Shown here: positions 6,106 through 13,296 of the stretch, piece by piece
Layout: each line of letters starts with the position of its first letter
Numbering within the stretch: position 1 is the first letter of the stretch
NCBI GenBank assembly: GCA_023402505.1
Contig: JAEYGD010000203.1
Span: 1 to 26,368 of the forward strand
Reading direction: 5' to 3'
Source of the DNA: Actinomycetes bacterium
GTDB lineage: Bacteria > Actinomycetota > Actinomycetes > Mycobacteriales > Micromonosporaceae
Length of the DNA: 26,368 nt
Made by a program: the position numbers and the translations under genes
Notes under the pieces: generated by a model
The model's input: only the letters and a program-made list of their open reading frames with translations
Databases searched by the model: none
What the model was told of the DNA's origin: nothing

Positions 6106-7296
6106 TCAGCCGGCCGGCATCCGGCGGCGGAGCGCGGGGCGGTGGGCCGGCAGCGCGACGGCGTACAGGTCCTCGACCAGTGCGTCCAGCAGGCGCGTGA
6201 TCCGGGGCTGCGATCCCGCGGTGGCACGTACGTCGTCGACGATCATCGCCAGGTACGTGTCGAACGGCAGCGGATCGACGCGTACACGGGTGGTGCCGTC
6301 GCCGTCACGGACCGTCCACGGCCGCTCAGGGCGCGTCGCGAGCCGGCGGAGCAGGTCGTGCGCCTCCTGGAGCGCCCGGGTGGCGGTCGTGACGTCGTTC
6401 ACGGCGGGGGAGAGGGCGCGCTCGGCGATGTCGGCGAGCTGCCGGAAACCGAGCCCGAGGTCCTGACCCGGCGCCCGTTCCACCCCGATGGTCACCCCGC
6501 GCGCGGCACGGGCCGCGGGCAGCCGGCGGGGCTCGCCGGCCGGGAGCCGGTGGGCGCGCAACAGCGGCGCGCCCACGACGACGAAGTCACCCGGCGCGGG
6601 GATCACCGAGATGGCGCAGTCGTGCTGCCGGGCCAGCCGGGCGAGCCGGGCCAGGTCGACGTCGGTGACCATGCCCGGCGTCGGGGCCGGTACGACCTGC
6701 ACGACCTCGCCGGCGACCGGCGGCGGCTGGTCGTCGTCCGGGAGGTGCCGTTCGACGGTCCGGCGGGTCTGCGCGCCGATCGACGCGATGATGTGCGACA
6801 CCCGCATCATGGTTGTCATGTGGTGCAGGTAGTAGATGAACATCGCGGTGCTGGCCAGAACCAGCGACATGGAGACGGCGAGCGACAGCTCCGGGAGCCG
6901 TTGCTCGTCCCGGGCCGGCAACGCGGCGAGGACGACCATCGCGAACAGGAAGGTCGCCACGAACGTGCCGAGCGTCGCCTGGATGATCCGGTCCTGCAGG
7001 AAGGTGCGCAGGATCCGGGGCGAGTACTGACTGCTGGCCAACTGGAGCGCCACCACGGTGATGGAGAAGACCAGCGCCGTGAAGGAGATCATCGCGGTGA
7101 TGATCGACGACAGCAGGGATCGGGCGCCGTCCGGGCCGCCGGGCAGGATCCACTCCACCGGCAGGTCCAGTCGCAGCTCGAGAGCCGACAGGCCGATCCC
7201 CGCCGCCACCGCCCCTACCGCGAAGACGGCCGGCACCAGCCAGAAGCTGTCCCGTACCTCGGCCAGCAGCGCGGCCGGGCGGCGCGGCCGGCTCAT
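6106..7296 (-). CDS. DUF2254 membrane protein
   Basis: A 396-residue protein with four predicted membrane helices in its first half (about residues 18-40, 62-85, 105-125 and 135-155) and a cytosolic second half. Typical DUF2254 segments are SSIITAMISFTALVFSITVVALQLASSQYSPR and LRTFLQDRIIQATLGTF, followed by LSLAVSMSLVLASTAMFIYYLHHM; near the end, FRQLADIAERALSPAVNDVTTA and DPLPFDTYLAMIVDDV are also characteristic. The function of the family is unknown. ATG at 7296 was taken over an upstream ATG at 7338 because AAGGGAA precedes it and the extra residues are polar and unlike the family. It shares its strand with the marR operon and the channel-like gene, but gaps of about 90 bp on each side argue for separate transcription. 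Confidence 0.9.
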   Translation of the reverse strand: MSRPRRPAALLAEVRDSFWLVPAVFAVGAVAAGIGLSALELRLDLPVEWILPGGPDGARSLLSSIITAMISFTALVFSITVVALQLASSQYSPRILRTFLQDRIIQATLGTFVATFLFAMVVLAALPARDEQRLPELSLAVSMSLVLASTAMFIYYLHHMTTMMRVSHIIASIGAQTRRTVERHLPDDDQPPPVAGEVVQVVPAPTPGMVTDVDLARLARLARQHDCAISVIPAPGDFVVVGAPLLRAHRLPAGEPRRLPAARAARGVTIGVERAPGQDLGLGFRQLADIAERALSPAVNDVTTATRALQEAHDLLRRLATRPERPWTVRDGDGTTRVRVDPLPFDTYLAMIVDDVRATAGSQPRITRLLDALVEDLYAVALPAHRPALRRRMPAG

Positions 7297-7390
7297 GTGG
7301 TTCCCTTGTCCGTCGTCACGTCCCTGATCCTGGCGCAACCTGAGGTTCGCGGGCCGCGGACCGGCGCCATCGTCCCCGTCGGCGCGGCCG

Positions 7391-8071
7391 TCACTCCCGT
7401 TGCTCCCGGACGGCTTCGTCTCGCTGCCGCTCGGCGCTGAGGAAGAACGCGCCCAGGGCGCCGGCGAGCGTGCCGAACACGACCACCGAGTAGACGGCGA
7501 GGACCAGCTCCACGACCTGGGCCAGCGGGTCCGTGGCGGTGAGCGGTTCGCCGGTGATCGTGGTCAGCGCCACGTCGTGCAGCGCCGTCCCGTACGACCG
7601 GTAGGTGCCGGCCAGGACCAGGAGCTGCCCGACGCTCAGCACGACCGTGGTGGTGATGATCGCCAGCCAGGCGAGCCGGTCGGTCAGCAGCCGTCCGGCG
7701 GAGCGGGAGCCGCGGACGGCCGCGGTGATGACACCGCCGGCACGGGCGGCGCGCAGGGCGGCGGCGGCCCGGGCGAACCGCAGGAACGGTACGGCGAGGA
7801 AGAGAACCTGCCACCAGTTGCGCCGCCAGAACGCCCGAGCCTGGTGCCGGGCCAGCCAGGCGCGCAGCGCGAACTCGGCCACGAAGACCACCCACAACAG
7901 CCAACCCGAGACGGCCAGCGCGGTGGACAGCGCCGGATGCCGGGCGAGCGCCTGCCCGAGCACCACCAGCACGAACAGCACGCCAAGGGCGCCCATCGGC
8001 TTGTCCAGCCGGCGGGCGAGACCGTCGAGGACCGCCTCGCGGGACCGTTCGTCGTCGTGCCCCGGGCTCAT
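7391..8071 (-). CDS. Ion-channel-like membrane protein with atypical pore sequence
   Basis: A 226-residue protein laid out like a voltage-gated potassium channel subunit: hydrophobic segments near residues 27-42 and 52-72, a short positively charged S4-like stretch with Arg at 98, 101, 107 and 110, a helix at 133-155, a pore-loop region, and a last helix at 185-212. Where a potassium channel has TxxTVGYGD, this protein has TTITGEPLTATD (170-181); the TVGYG filter is absent, so potassium selectivity is not supported. The C-terminus is short and charged, with no RCK or cyclic-nucleotide domain. It faces the BON gene across a 201-bp divergent region. It may be a non-selective or non-conducting relative; the family membership itself is reasonably sure. 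Confidence 0.75.
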   Translation of the reverse strand: MSPGHDDERSREAVLDGLARRLDKPMGALGVLFVLVVLGQALARHPALSTALAVSGWLLWVVFVAEFALRAWLARHQARAFWRRNWWQVLFLAVPFLRFARAAAALRAARAGGVITAAVRGSRSAGRLLTDRLAWLAIITTTVVLSVGQLLVLAGTYRSYGTALHDVALTTITGEPLTATDPLAQVVELVLAVYSVVVFGTLAGALGAFFLSAERQRDEAVREQRE

Positions 8072-8147
8072 CGGTCGAGCCGGACGCCGGGCGGAATCCT
8101 GGCCGTCATGGGTACGGGTGGCCTACCCGGTCCCCTGGCCGGCAAAC

Positions 8148-8210
8148 GTCACCCGACCGCACGCCCGGACTCGTCACATTCGTGGGCACGAATTGTCACG
8201 TCACCGTCGT
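8148..8210. promoter_or_regulatory. GTCAC repeat cluster in the channel/BON divergent promoter
   Basis: GTCAC occurs at 8148, 8173, 8195 and 8200, with 8173 and 8195 exactly 22 bp apart and a degenerate GTCGT at 8206, 11 bp after 8195. The block TTGTCACGTCACCGTC (8193-8208) resembles sites at 12671-12686 and 14362-14377. The 11-bp phasing is typical of direct repeats bound by OmpR-family response regulators. The regulator is not identified. Confidence 0.4.
8178..8193. repeat. Inverted repeat upstream of the BON gene
   Basis: ATTCGTG and CACGAAT form perfect 7-bp arms around GG. It is embedded in the GTCAC cluster, between two GTCAC sites, so it may be a separate repressor operator. It lies about 80 bp before the BON start codon. 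Confidence 0.4.
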
Positions 8211-8272
8211 ATTGCCGGCGAAGCCTGCGGGGTAGGGCTCTCGGTAGGCCACTGGACGTGAGGAGCACCGCC

Positions 8273-8548
8273 GTGACGTACCCCTGGTTCTTCCCCGACG
8301 ACCTGTCATCGCTGTTCCAGATCGGCCCCACCTCCGCGGACGCCCGCCTGGCCTGCCGCCTGATCGAGCAGATGCAGCGGGACCCGGTCCTGCGCCACGA
8401 ACGCATCTGCGTCGAGGTGCAGAACCGCGTGGTGATCCTGGAGGGGGACGTCAGCTCGGTGGACGTCAAGCGCCACGCCCACACCGTGGTCTGGGGCGCC
8501 ACGGACGTGCACGACGTCAACAACCGGCTGTGCCCGCCGGACGGGTGA
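8273..8548 (+). CDS. Small BON-domain protein
   Basis: A 91-residue protein in which most of the length (about residues 25-88) is a single BON domain: ADARLACRLIEQMQRDPVL, then VEVQNRVVILEGDVSSVDVKRHAHTVVWGATDVHDVNNRL, with the conserved Gly of the ILEGDV turn. BON domains bind phospholipid or periplasmic partners and often occur in osmotic-stress proteins, but this copy has no signal peptide or membrane helix, so it probably acts in the cytoplasm. GTG at 8273 is preceded by AGGAG with a 7-bp spacer. It is divergent from the channel-like gene and ends 26 bp before the stop of the convergent qcrA gene. Confidence 0.85.
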   Translation: MTYPWFFPDDLSSLFQIGPTSADARLACRLIEQMQRDPVLRHERICVEVQNRVVILEGDVSSVDVKRHAHTVVWGATDVHDVNNRLCPPDG

Positions 8549-8574
8549 CACCGACCGCCTCCGCCGGAACGGGG

Positions 8575-9663
8575 TCAGGGGCGTTCCCAGAAGTCGGGGC
8601 CGATCGGCTCCCGGTAGTCGCTCGAGGCGACGAAGAAGCCTCCATCGTCGACCTCGATGGGCAGCTGAGGCAGGCGCCGGTTGGCCGGGCCGAAGATCGG
8701 TTCGGCGTTGTTGGTGATCAGGAACTGGGACTGGTGGCAGGGGCAGAGCAGCCGGTTGGTCTGCTGCTCGTAAAGGCTGGCGGGGCAGCCGGCGTGCGTG
8801 CAGACCTTGGAGTAGGCGATGTAGTTGCCCCACATCCAGTCGGTCTTGCCGGCGTCGCGGTTGTTCTCACGCGCGGTGCTGGCGTCCTGCGCGCGTAGGT
8901 GGATGAGCAGGGTCACCGAGTCGGCGTACCGGTTGCTGATGCCGTGCGGGATGCCGGGAAAGACCGTGACCTGGCCGCCGGGCAGCAGGTCCGCGGGGCG
9001 CACCGGGCGCCCGTCCTCCCGCACCAGGCGGATCCGGTTGACTACGCCCTGCTCGTCGGCCGGGGCAAAGCCGGTCTGGTAGAGCTCCCGGTCGGTGTGC
9101 GGGTCACGGATGAGGCCGCCGACCAGCGGCGCGGCGGCGACCGCGCCGACCGGTACGAGCCCGGCCAGCAGGGAGATCCCGAGCAGCGGGCGGCGTCTGA
9201 CGCCGAGTTCGTCGACCAGATACAGCATGGTCTGCCCACTGACCCGCTGCTCGTCGGGGGAGCGGGCACCCTCGTGCCGGTCCTGGATGGATACCTCCTT
9301 GGGTAGCAGTTTCTTGCCCCAGGCGAGCACGCCGAACCCGACCGCCAACAGGGCGACGCCGAGGGTGACCCCGAGCAGCGGGGTGTAGTACTCCTCGATG
9401 TCGGCGACCAAGCGGTAACGCCACGGCCACCAGATGTAGACAGCCAGGAAGGCGATCGCGGACAGCCCAGCAACCAGGAAGAACGTCGCTACCGTACGCG
9501 CCAGCCGCCGCTCGGCTCTCGAGCCGGGCACGACCTGCGGGTCGTAGTGGACGATCTCGATGTCGTCGCGGCGGGCGCCCTCCCGCACGATGTCGAAGCG
9601 GGACAGCGAGCGATCGTTGACGTCGACAGGGCCGCGGCTCTGCTGCGCGGCGTGCTCGCTCAT
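8575..9663 (-). CDS. qcrA: Cytochrome bc1 Rieske iron-sulfur subunit QcrA
   Basis: A 362-residue Rieske protein of the actinobacterial type. The N-terminal half carries three membrane helices (about residues 58-78, 95-115 and 160-182), unlike the single anchor of proteobacterial Rieske proteins. The [2Fe-2S] ligands are in CTHAGC (288-293) and CPCHQSQF (307-314), with the disulfide cysteines inside the same motifs. It accepts electrons from menaquinol in the bc1 complex and passes them to QcrC. ATG at 9663 overlaps the qcrC stop by 4 bp; an in-frame ATG at 9681 is not needed. In actinobacteria qcrB normally follows directly; here the next gene is a convergent BON gene, so the usual third subunit is missing from this locus. 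Confidence 0.95.
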   Translation of the reverse strand: MSEHAAQQSRGPVDVNDRSLSRFDIVREGARRDDIEIVHYDPQVVPGSRAERRLARTVATFFLVAGLSAIAFLAVYIWWPWRYRLVADIEEYYTPLLGVTLGVALLAVGFGVLAWGKKLLPKEVSIQDRHEGARSPDEQRVSGQTMLYLVDELGVRRRPLLGISLLAGLVPVGAVAAAPLVGGLIRDPHTDRELYQTGFAPADEQGVVNRIRLVREDGRPVRPADLLPGGQVTVFPGIPHGISNRYADSVTLLIHLRAQDASTARENNRDAGKTDWMWGNYIAYSKVCTHAGCPASLYEQQTNRLLCPCHQSQFLITNNAEPIFGPANRRLPQLPIEVDDGGFFVASSDYREPIGPDFWERP

Positions 9664-10448
9664 GACTTGCCCGCGATCCACAGGCTGGCGAGGACCAGCG
9701 CCACGATGCCGACCAGGAACACCGCGAGACCCTCGGTGGAGGGGCCGTAGCGGCCCAGGTTGAACCCGCCTGGATCGTGGTCGGACTGGATCACCTGCTG
9801 GATGTAGGCGATGATGTCGGCCTTCTGCTCCGGGGTCAGGGTGCTGTCACCGAACACCGGCATGTTCTGCGGACCGCTGAGCATCGCGGCGTAGATGATC
9901 CGGTCGCTGGCCGGGTACAGGCTCGGCGCGTACTTGCCCGACGACAGGGCGCCGCCACCACCGCCGAACGCGTGACACTGGGAGCAGTTGATCCGGAACA
10001 GCTCGCCGCCGCGGGCGAGTTCGGCCTCCTCGACCAGGGCGTCCACGTTGCCCGGAACCACCGGGCCGAGTCCCAGCGAGTCGATGTACGCGGCCAGTTG
10101 GCGTACCTGCTCGTCGGTGTAGAGCTGAGGTTTGCGCTGGGCCTGCGCCTCCTGGCGGGCCATCGGCATCCGGCCGGTGCCGACCTGGAACTCGACGGAC
10201 GCGCCGCCGACGTTGATCAGACTCGGTCCCCGCCCCTCCACACCGCCGGCACTACGACCATGGCAGGTGATGCACCCGACCTCGAACAGTGCCTCGCCCT
10301 CCCGGGCAGCGACACTCGTCTGCGGCTCCTCCTGCGCGCTCGCCTGAGGCGCGAACACCGTGTACGCCCCGCCCGCCAGGACCAGTGCCGCGACCATGCG
10401 CACGACAGCACCGGCCCGGGCCAGGCGGGCGCGCCGCCGACGTGCCAC
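9660..10448 (-). CDS. qcrC: Cytochrome bc1 diheme cytochrome c subunit QcrC
   Basis: A 262-residue diheme c-type cytochrome of the actinobacterial supercomplex. A basic N-terminus and a hydrophobic segment (about 14-32, ending in ASA near 38) form a signal or anchor, and a second helix near residues 240-258 anchors the C-terminus. Heme attachment sites are CITCH (59-63) and CSQCH (155-159); methionines that could be axial ligands are in RMPMAR and NMPVFGD. The protein links bc1 to cytochrome oxidase in place of a soluble cytochrome c. GTG at 10448 has a run of six G 8 bp upstream. The usual upstream neighbour ctaE (oxidase subunit III) is absent; instead a DUF1330 gene is divergent, and the 142-bp gap should hold the promoter. 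Confidence 0.95.
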   Translation of the reverse strand: MARRRRARLARAGAVVRMVAALVLAGGAYTVFAPQASAQEEPQTSVAAREGEALFEVGCITCHGRSAGGVEGRGPSLINVGGASVEFQVGTGRMPMARQEAQAQRKPQLYTDEQVRQLAAYIDSLGLGPVVPGNVDALVEEAELARGGELFRINCSQCHAFGGGGGALSSGKYAPSLYPASDRIIYAAMLSGPQNMPVFGDSTLTPEQKADIIAYIQQVIQSDHDPGGFNLGRYGPSTEGLAVFLVGIVALVLASLWIAGKS

Positions 10449-10590
10449 GGTCTCTACCCCCCGCTGGTCAGAATGGGGTACGTCTTGCTGTTTGTCAGCG
10501 TATAAGCTTTTCGGTGGTCCGTCGGGGGTTCTCCGTTACCGGCAGATGTGGTCTCATGTCGCCACCGGACCCGGACAGGAGGCGCGGCCC

Positions 10591-10962
10591 ATGGCAGTCG
10601 ACCCGACCGGTCGGGACCTGAAGGAGTTCGTCGCCGTCGACACCGACGGGCCGGTGGTGATGCTCAACCTCCTGCGCTTCGCCGACGGCGGGCGGGAGTC
10701 CTACGAGCGGTACGCCGCCGCGTTGCGGGAGACGTTCCTGCCCCAATACGGCGGCGAGGTGCTCTACGCCGGTGACGGCGGGCCGGCCCTGGTGGCCGAG
10801 GACGGCCAGGCCTGGGACGCGGTGGTGCTGGTCCGGTATCCGAGCCGGACCGCGTTCAGCCGGATGGTCGCCGACCCGGCGTACCAGGAGGTGACGCGGT
10901 GGCGCACGGTGGCCCTGCGGGAGGCGGTCCTGCAACCGACCTCGCCCTGGAAAGCTGGCTGA
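10591..10962 (+). CDS. DUF1330 family protein
   Basis: A 123-residue cytoplasmic protein with the ferredoxin-like alpha/beta barrel of the DUF1330/dimeric-barrel group: GPVVMLNLLRFADGGRESYERYAAAL, the central strand GGEVLYAGDGGPAL, then WDAVVLVRYPSRTAFSRMVADPAYQEVTRWR. The strand after ALVAED and the last helix complete the repeat. No catalytic residue can be named. ATG at 10591 is preceded by AGGAGG with an 8-bp spacer. It is divergent from qcrC, whose start is 142 bp away, and is followed by about 200 bp with decayed sequence and no clear partner, so it is probably transcribed alone. Confidence 0.8.
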   Translation: MAVDPTGRDLKEFVAVDTDGPVVMLNLLRFADGGRESYERYAAALRETFLPQYGGEVLYAGDGGPALVAEDGQAWDAVVLVRYPSRTAFSRMVADPAYQEVTRWRTVALREAVLQPTSPWKAG

Positions 10963-10991
10963 CCCGCGGCGACGACCATCCCGGCGCCTGA

Positions 10992-11165
10992 CTAACCGTC
11001 CGGCCGAACGGTCCACCACCCCCGCCGCGGTTGAACGTCGAAGCCCTGCAACGGCACGGTGTCTTGCAGCGCCTTCGCGCCGAGCGACAGGCCCTGGTGC
11101 CACGGCCTGGTCGACTCGCCCGGCGGCCGGACCGGGCTCGGGCGAGCTTGCTCCGGTGAAGCCCT
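10992..11165 (-). pseudogene. Possible remnant of a DUF1264 (oil-body-associated-protein-like) gene
   Basis: This stretch is open on the minus strand in the same frame as the 56-aa gene just upstream, directly after its stop codon, and ends with TAG at 10992. It has strong G/C at third positions and includes PWHQGLSLGAKALQ and TVPLQGFDV, which recall the start of DUF1264 proteins. No start codon with a ribosome site is present and the conserved histidine part of that family is missing. It could be a truncated gene or chance; the family resemblance is from memory and weak. Confidence 0.3.
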
Positions 11166-11336
11166 TCACTGCTCGTCGTCGACGGGCTCGGTGCGGCCGT
11201 CGCGGGTGACGGTCGGCTCCAGGTGCTCGTCCGGCTGGGGAGCCTGCGCCAGCGTGTGGTGCGGATCGCCGTCGGGTGAGAACAGCACCCGGTCCGTTTT
11301 CGGGCTCTTCTCCCGGCTCTCCTCCGGCTCGGTCAC
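11166..11336 (-). CDS. Small acidic hypothetical protein (56 aa)
   Basis: A very short open frame with GTG at 11336, a clear GGAGG 8-9 bp upstream, and nearly all third codon positions G or C. The product begins MTEPEESREKSPKTDR, is strongly acidic and hydrophilic, contains no hydrophobic core, and ends TEPVDDEQ; it is likely disordered. No family was recognised. It lies between the convergent DUF1330 gene and the divergent DUF1622 gene, whose start is 139 bp away. The downstream sequence continues in the same frame as a possible gene remnant, so the short gene might be a truncated product of a longer ancestor. Confidence 0.6.
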   Translation of the reverse strand: MTEPEESREKSPKTDRVLFSPDGDPHHTLAQAPQPDEHLEPTVTRDGRTEPVDDEQ

Positions 11337-11474
11337 GCCAGTCTCCCTCCGGTGCGGTCGCGTTCCCTCACGCTATGCCCGGCGTCGACGGGCCGGATCC
11401 GCTTCCGCCGATTGCGACGCGATCGGGTGGGTGACCGCCCATGCCGGCGGCTGTCGGGGACCGGACACGGTGGT

Positions 11475-11885
11475 ATGGGAGACATGCTGGGGGAGCGGTG
11501 GCTGTCGGAGGCGGTGGACCTGCTGGTGCGGGTGGTGGAGGCCGCCGGGGCCCTCGTCATCTTCGTCGGCGCGATGGTGGCGCTCGTCCGGTTCGTCGTC
11601 GTCGGGCTGCGGGACCGGCGGAGCCGGGCGTTCGTCCCGGTACGGCTGAGCTTCGGGCGGTACCTGGTCCTGGGGCTGGAGTTCCAGCTCGCCTCGGACA
11701 TCCTGCGTACCGCGATCGCCCCCACGCTGCAGGAGATCGCCGAGCTGGCGGCCATCGCGGCGATCCGCACCGGGTTGAACTTCTTCCTCGGCCAGGAGAT
11801 CAAACAGGAGCGCCGCGAACTCGCCGGCTCCGGTCAACCGTCGGACGTGGACCCGGGGCGGGTGTCGGGCGGGCACCTGACGTGA
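11475..11885 (+). CDS. DUF1622 membrane protein
   Basis: A 136-residue protein matching DUF1622: a first helix EAAGALVIFVGAMVALVRFVVVG (about residues 20-42), the conserved RLSFGRYLVLGLEFQLASDILRT stretch, then LQEIAELAAIAAIRTGLNFFLGQEI, and a charged tail. Two or three membrane spans are expected. Its biochemical role is unknown. ATG codons at 11475 and 11484 are both in frame; neither has a strong ribosome site, so the longer form is given. The stop overlaps the GTG of the next small membrane protein by 4 bp (GTGA), which indicates a two-gene operon whose products may work together. Confidence 0.85.
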   Translation: MGDMLGERWLSEAVDLLVRVVEAAGALVIFVGAMVALVRFVVVGLRDRRSRAFVPVRLSFGRYLVLGLEFQLASDILRTAIAPTLQEIAELAAIAAIRTGLNFFLGQEIKQERRELAGSGQPSDVDPGRVSGGHLT

Positions 11886-12175
11886 CGACGCTCATCGGCT
11901 ACGCCTCCCTCGCCTGCGTGGTCGCCGGCTTCCTGTCCGGGGCGATCGTCGCGGTCGTGTCCCGCAGCGGAGTGCAGGCCCTGCAGGCCGCCCTCGACCT
12001 GTGGCTGGCGGCCGGGCTGTTGCGGCTGGCCCAGCCACCGGAGTGGGAGCACCTGCTCGGTGCCGCGGCGATCGTCGTGATCCGGCACCTGATCGCCGCC
12101 GTGCTGGCACGTCCGCCGGGCGACGCCGCGGCCGGGCGCCGAGGACCCGGCGGAGCGGTCAGCGCCAGACGGTGA
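11882..12175 (+). CDS. Small membrane protein, partner of the DUF1622 gene
   Basis: A 97-residue protein starting with GTG at 11882, fixed by the 4-bp overlap with the DUF1622 stop. It has two to three hydrophobic segments (about residues 4-27, 36-48 and 56-75) and a Gly/Arg-rich tail. No known domain was recognised. The coupling to DUF1622 suggests a small complex in the membrane. Its last 17 bases overlap the end of the oppositely oriented lipoprotein gene, so no separate terminator lies between them. Confidence 0.7.
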   Translation: MTTLIGYASLACVVAGFLSGAIVAVVSRSGVQALQAALDLWLAAGLLRLAQPPEWEHLLGAAAIVVIRHLIAAVLARPPGDAAAGRRGPGGAVSARR

Positions 12176-12584
12176 CCCGGCCGGCCGCCAGCGCCTTCTG
12201 CCCGTCGAACGCGCGGTACCCGGCCGCGTCGCCGAGCCCGGGCCCCCCGTCGAGGTCGCCGTACGAGAACAGGACGACGGTGCCCTCGACGGTGACCAAC
12301 TGCGGCGGCCTGACCTCGACGGCCTGCCGGGTCAGCACCAGCAGCGTGCCGTCGGTCAGGTCGACGTCCCGCACGACGAACCCGCCGTCACCGACCACCC
12401 GGTCCACCGAGGCGGTCACGGTGAGCCGGTCGCCGACCGCCGCGCGGGCCAGGGTGCTCGCCGGACCGGTCTCGGCGGGTCGCGGCGGCTCGGGCGCCGG
12501 CTCCCGGGTGCAGCCGCCGGACAGCAGGGCGCCGGCCAGCCCCGCGGCGACGGCCGCCCGCCGGAGGGTGTGCTGGCCGGTCAC
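12159..12584 (-). CDS. Putative lipoprotein of unknown function
   Basis: A 141-residue protein with a typical export signal: basic residues HTLRRAAV, a hydrophobic stretch to LLSGG, and Cys25 followed by a Pro/Glu-rich linker (TREPAPEPPRPAETG). The lipobox SGGC is acceptable although it lacks Leu at position -3. The mature part (about 45-138) is rich in beta-strand-like sequence (DRLTVTASVDRVVG, GFVVRDVDLTDGTLLVLTRQAVE, PQLVTVEGTVVLF), suggesting a small beta-barrel or OB-like fold exposed on the outer membrane face. GTG at 12584 has CAGG 8 bp upstream; GTG at 12593 is an alternative. It is divergent from the copper-storage gene and shares its 214-bp control region, so a link to metals is possible but unproven. 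Confidence 0.7.
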   Translation of the reverse strand: MTGQHTLRRAAVAAGLAGALLSGGCTREPAPEPPRPAETGPASTLARAAVGDRLTVTASVDRVVGDGGFVVRDVDLTDGTLLVLTRQAVEVRPPQLVTVEGTVVLFSYGDLDGGPGLGDAAGYRAFDGQKALAAGRVTVWR

Positions 12585-12670
12585 GGTGATCACCTGCCTC
12601 GTACCTGACGATCGCGTGGGCTCCTTCTCACCAGGGACACCCACCGGAATGACGACCACCGTGCGACCAC

Positions 12671-12686
12671 GTGACGGTCGTGTGAC
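12671..12686. promoter_or_regulatory. GTGAC direct repeat with 11-bp spacing
   Basis: GTGAC at 12671 and at 12682 are exactly 11 bp apart. Read toward the lipoprotein gene, the block is TCGTCACACGACCGTC, which differs at only two positions from the one at 14362-14377. It lies 87 bp before the lipoprotein start and about 113 bp before the copper-storage start. Confidence 0.4.
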
Positions 12687-12798
12687 GACAGCGGCCCGAG
12701 CCGCCGCCGCGTCCGGGCGCACGCTCCCGGAGAGCCGGGAATGCGACGCGGGCCAGCGGGTACGGCTCTCGGTGCGAGACCGTGGAGAGGAGAACGAC

Positions 12799-13206
12799 AT
12801 GCCGGGCACCACGATGCCGATGCTGGAGACGTACCCGAAGTCCATCAACCTGGACCGCGCGAAGCTCGCCGCCGTGATCGACACCCTGAACGACTGCGCG
12901 CAGGCCTGCACCGCCTGCGCGGACGCCTGCCTGAGCGAGGACATGGTCGCCGAGCTGACCAAGTGCATCCGGTCGAACCTGGACTGCGCCGACGTCTGCA
13001 CCGCGACGGCCCGGGTGCTGTCCCGGCACACCGGGTACGACGCGAACATCACCCGCAGCCTGCTGGAGGCGTGCGCCACGGCGTGCAGGTCGTGCGGGGA
13101 CGAGTGCGCCAGTCACGCCGACCGGCACGAGCACTGCCGGGTCTGCGCCGACGCGTGCCGGGCCTGCGAGCAGGCATGCCGGGATCTGCTCGCGACGATG
13201 AGCTGA
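12799..13206 (+). CDS. Four-helix-bundle copper-storage protein (Csp3-like)
   Basis: A 135-residue protein with 16 cysteines in spaced pairs along helices, the mark of the Csp (DUF326) family that stores many Cu(I) ions inside a four-helix bundle. Examples are DCAQACTACADAC (about residues 33-45), LDCADVC, ACATACRSCGDEC and HCRVCADACRACEQAC. There is no signal peptide, so it should be cytoplasmic as in Csp3; Csp1-type proteins are exported. Histidines in HADRHEHC near the third and fourth helices may guard the mouth of the bundle. ATG at 12799 has GAGAGGAG upstream. Expression control by a CsoR-type site was looked for and not found. The divergent neighbour is the lipoprotein. Confidence 0.9.
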   Translation: MPGTTMPMLETYPKSINLDRAKLAAVIDTLNDCAQACTACADACLSEDMVAELTKCIRSNLDCADVCTATARVLSRHTGYDANITRSLLEACATACRSCGDECASHADRHEHCRVCADACRACEQACRDLLATMS

Positions 13207-13214
13207 GCGGGCAC

Positions 13215-13266
13215 GGCCGCCGGCGGGTCCACCCCGGGCCGGCGGGCGCGACCCGAGCCGGCGGCC
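13215..13266. terminator. Candidate bidirectional terminator
   Basis: GGCCGCCGGC (13215-13224) and GCCGGCGGCC (13257-13266) are perfect 10-bp inverted arms around 32 nt that can form smaller GC-rich stems. The element lies between the copper-storage stop and the end of the convergent STAS gene. No T-tract is seen. Confidence 0.45.
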
Positions 13267-13296
13267 GGCCCGGACGGGGCCACCCCCGGCCGGTCG

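Noticed and set aside
6028..7440. Plus-strand open frame opposite the DUF2254 gene
   Set aside because: DUF2254 on the minus strand has clear membrane helices and family segments; the plus product is rich in Arg, Gly and Gln and has no family.
10476..10512. AT-richer stretch with GCTG-N5-CAGC and TATAAG between qcrC and DUF1330 as a promoter
   Set aside because: No -35 box at suitable distance was found on either strand, so the position of the promoter cannot be given, although one must lie here.
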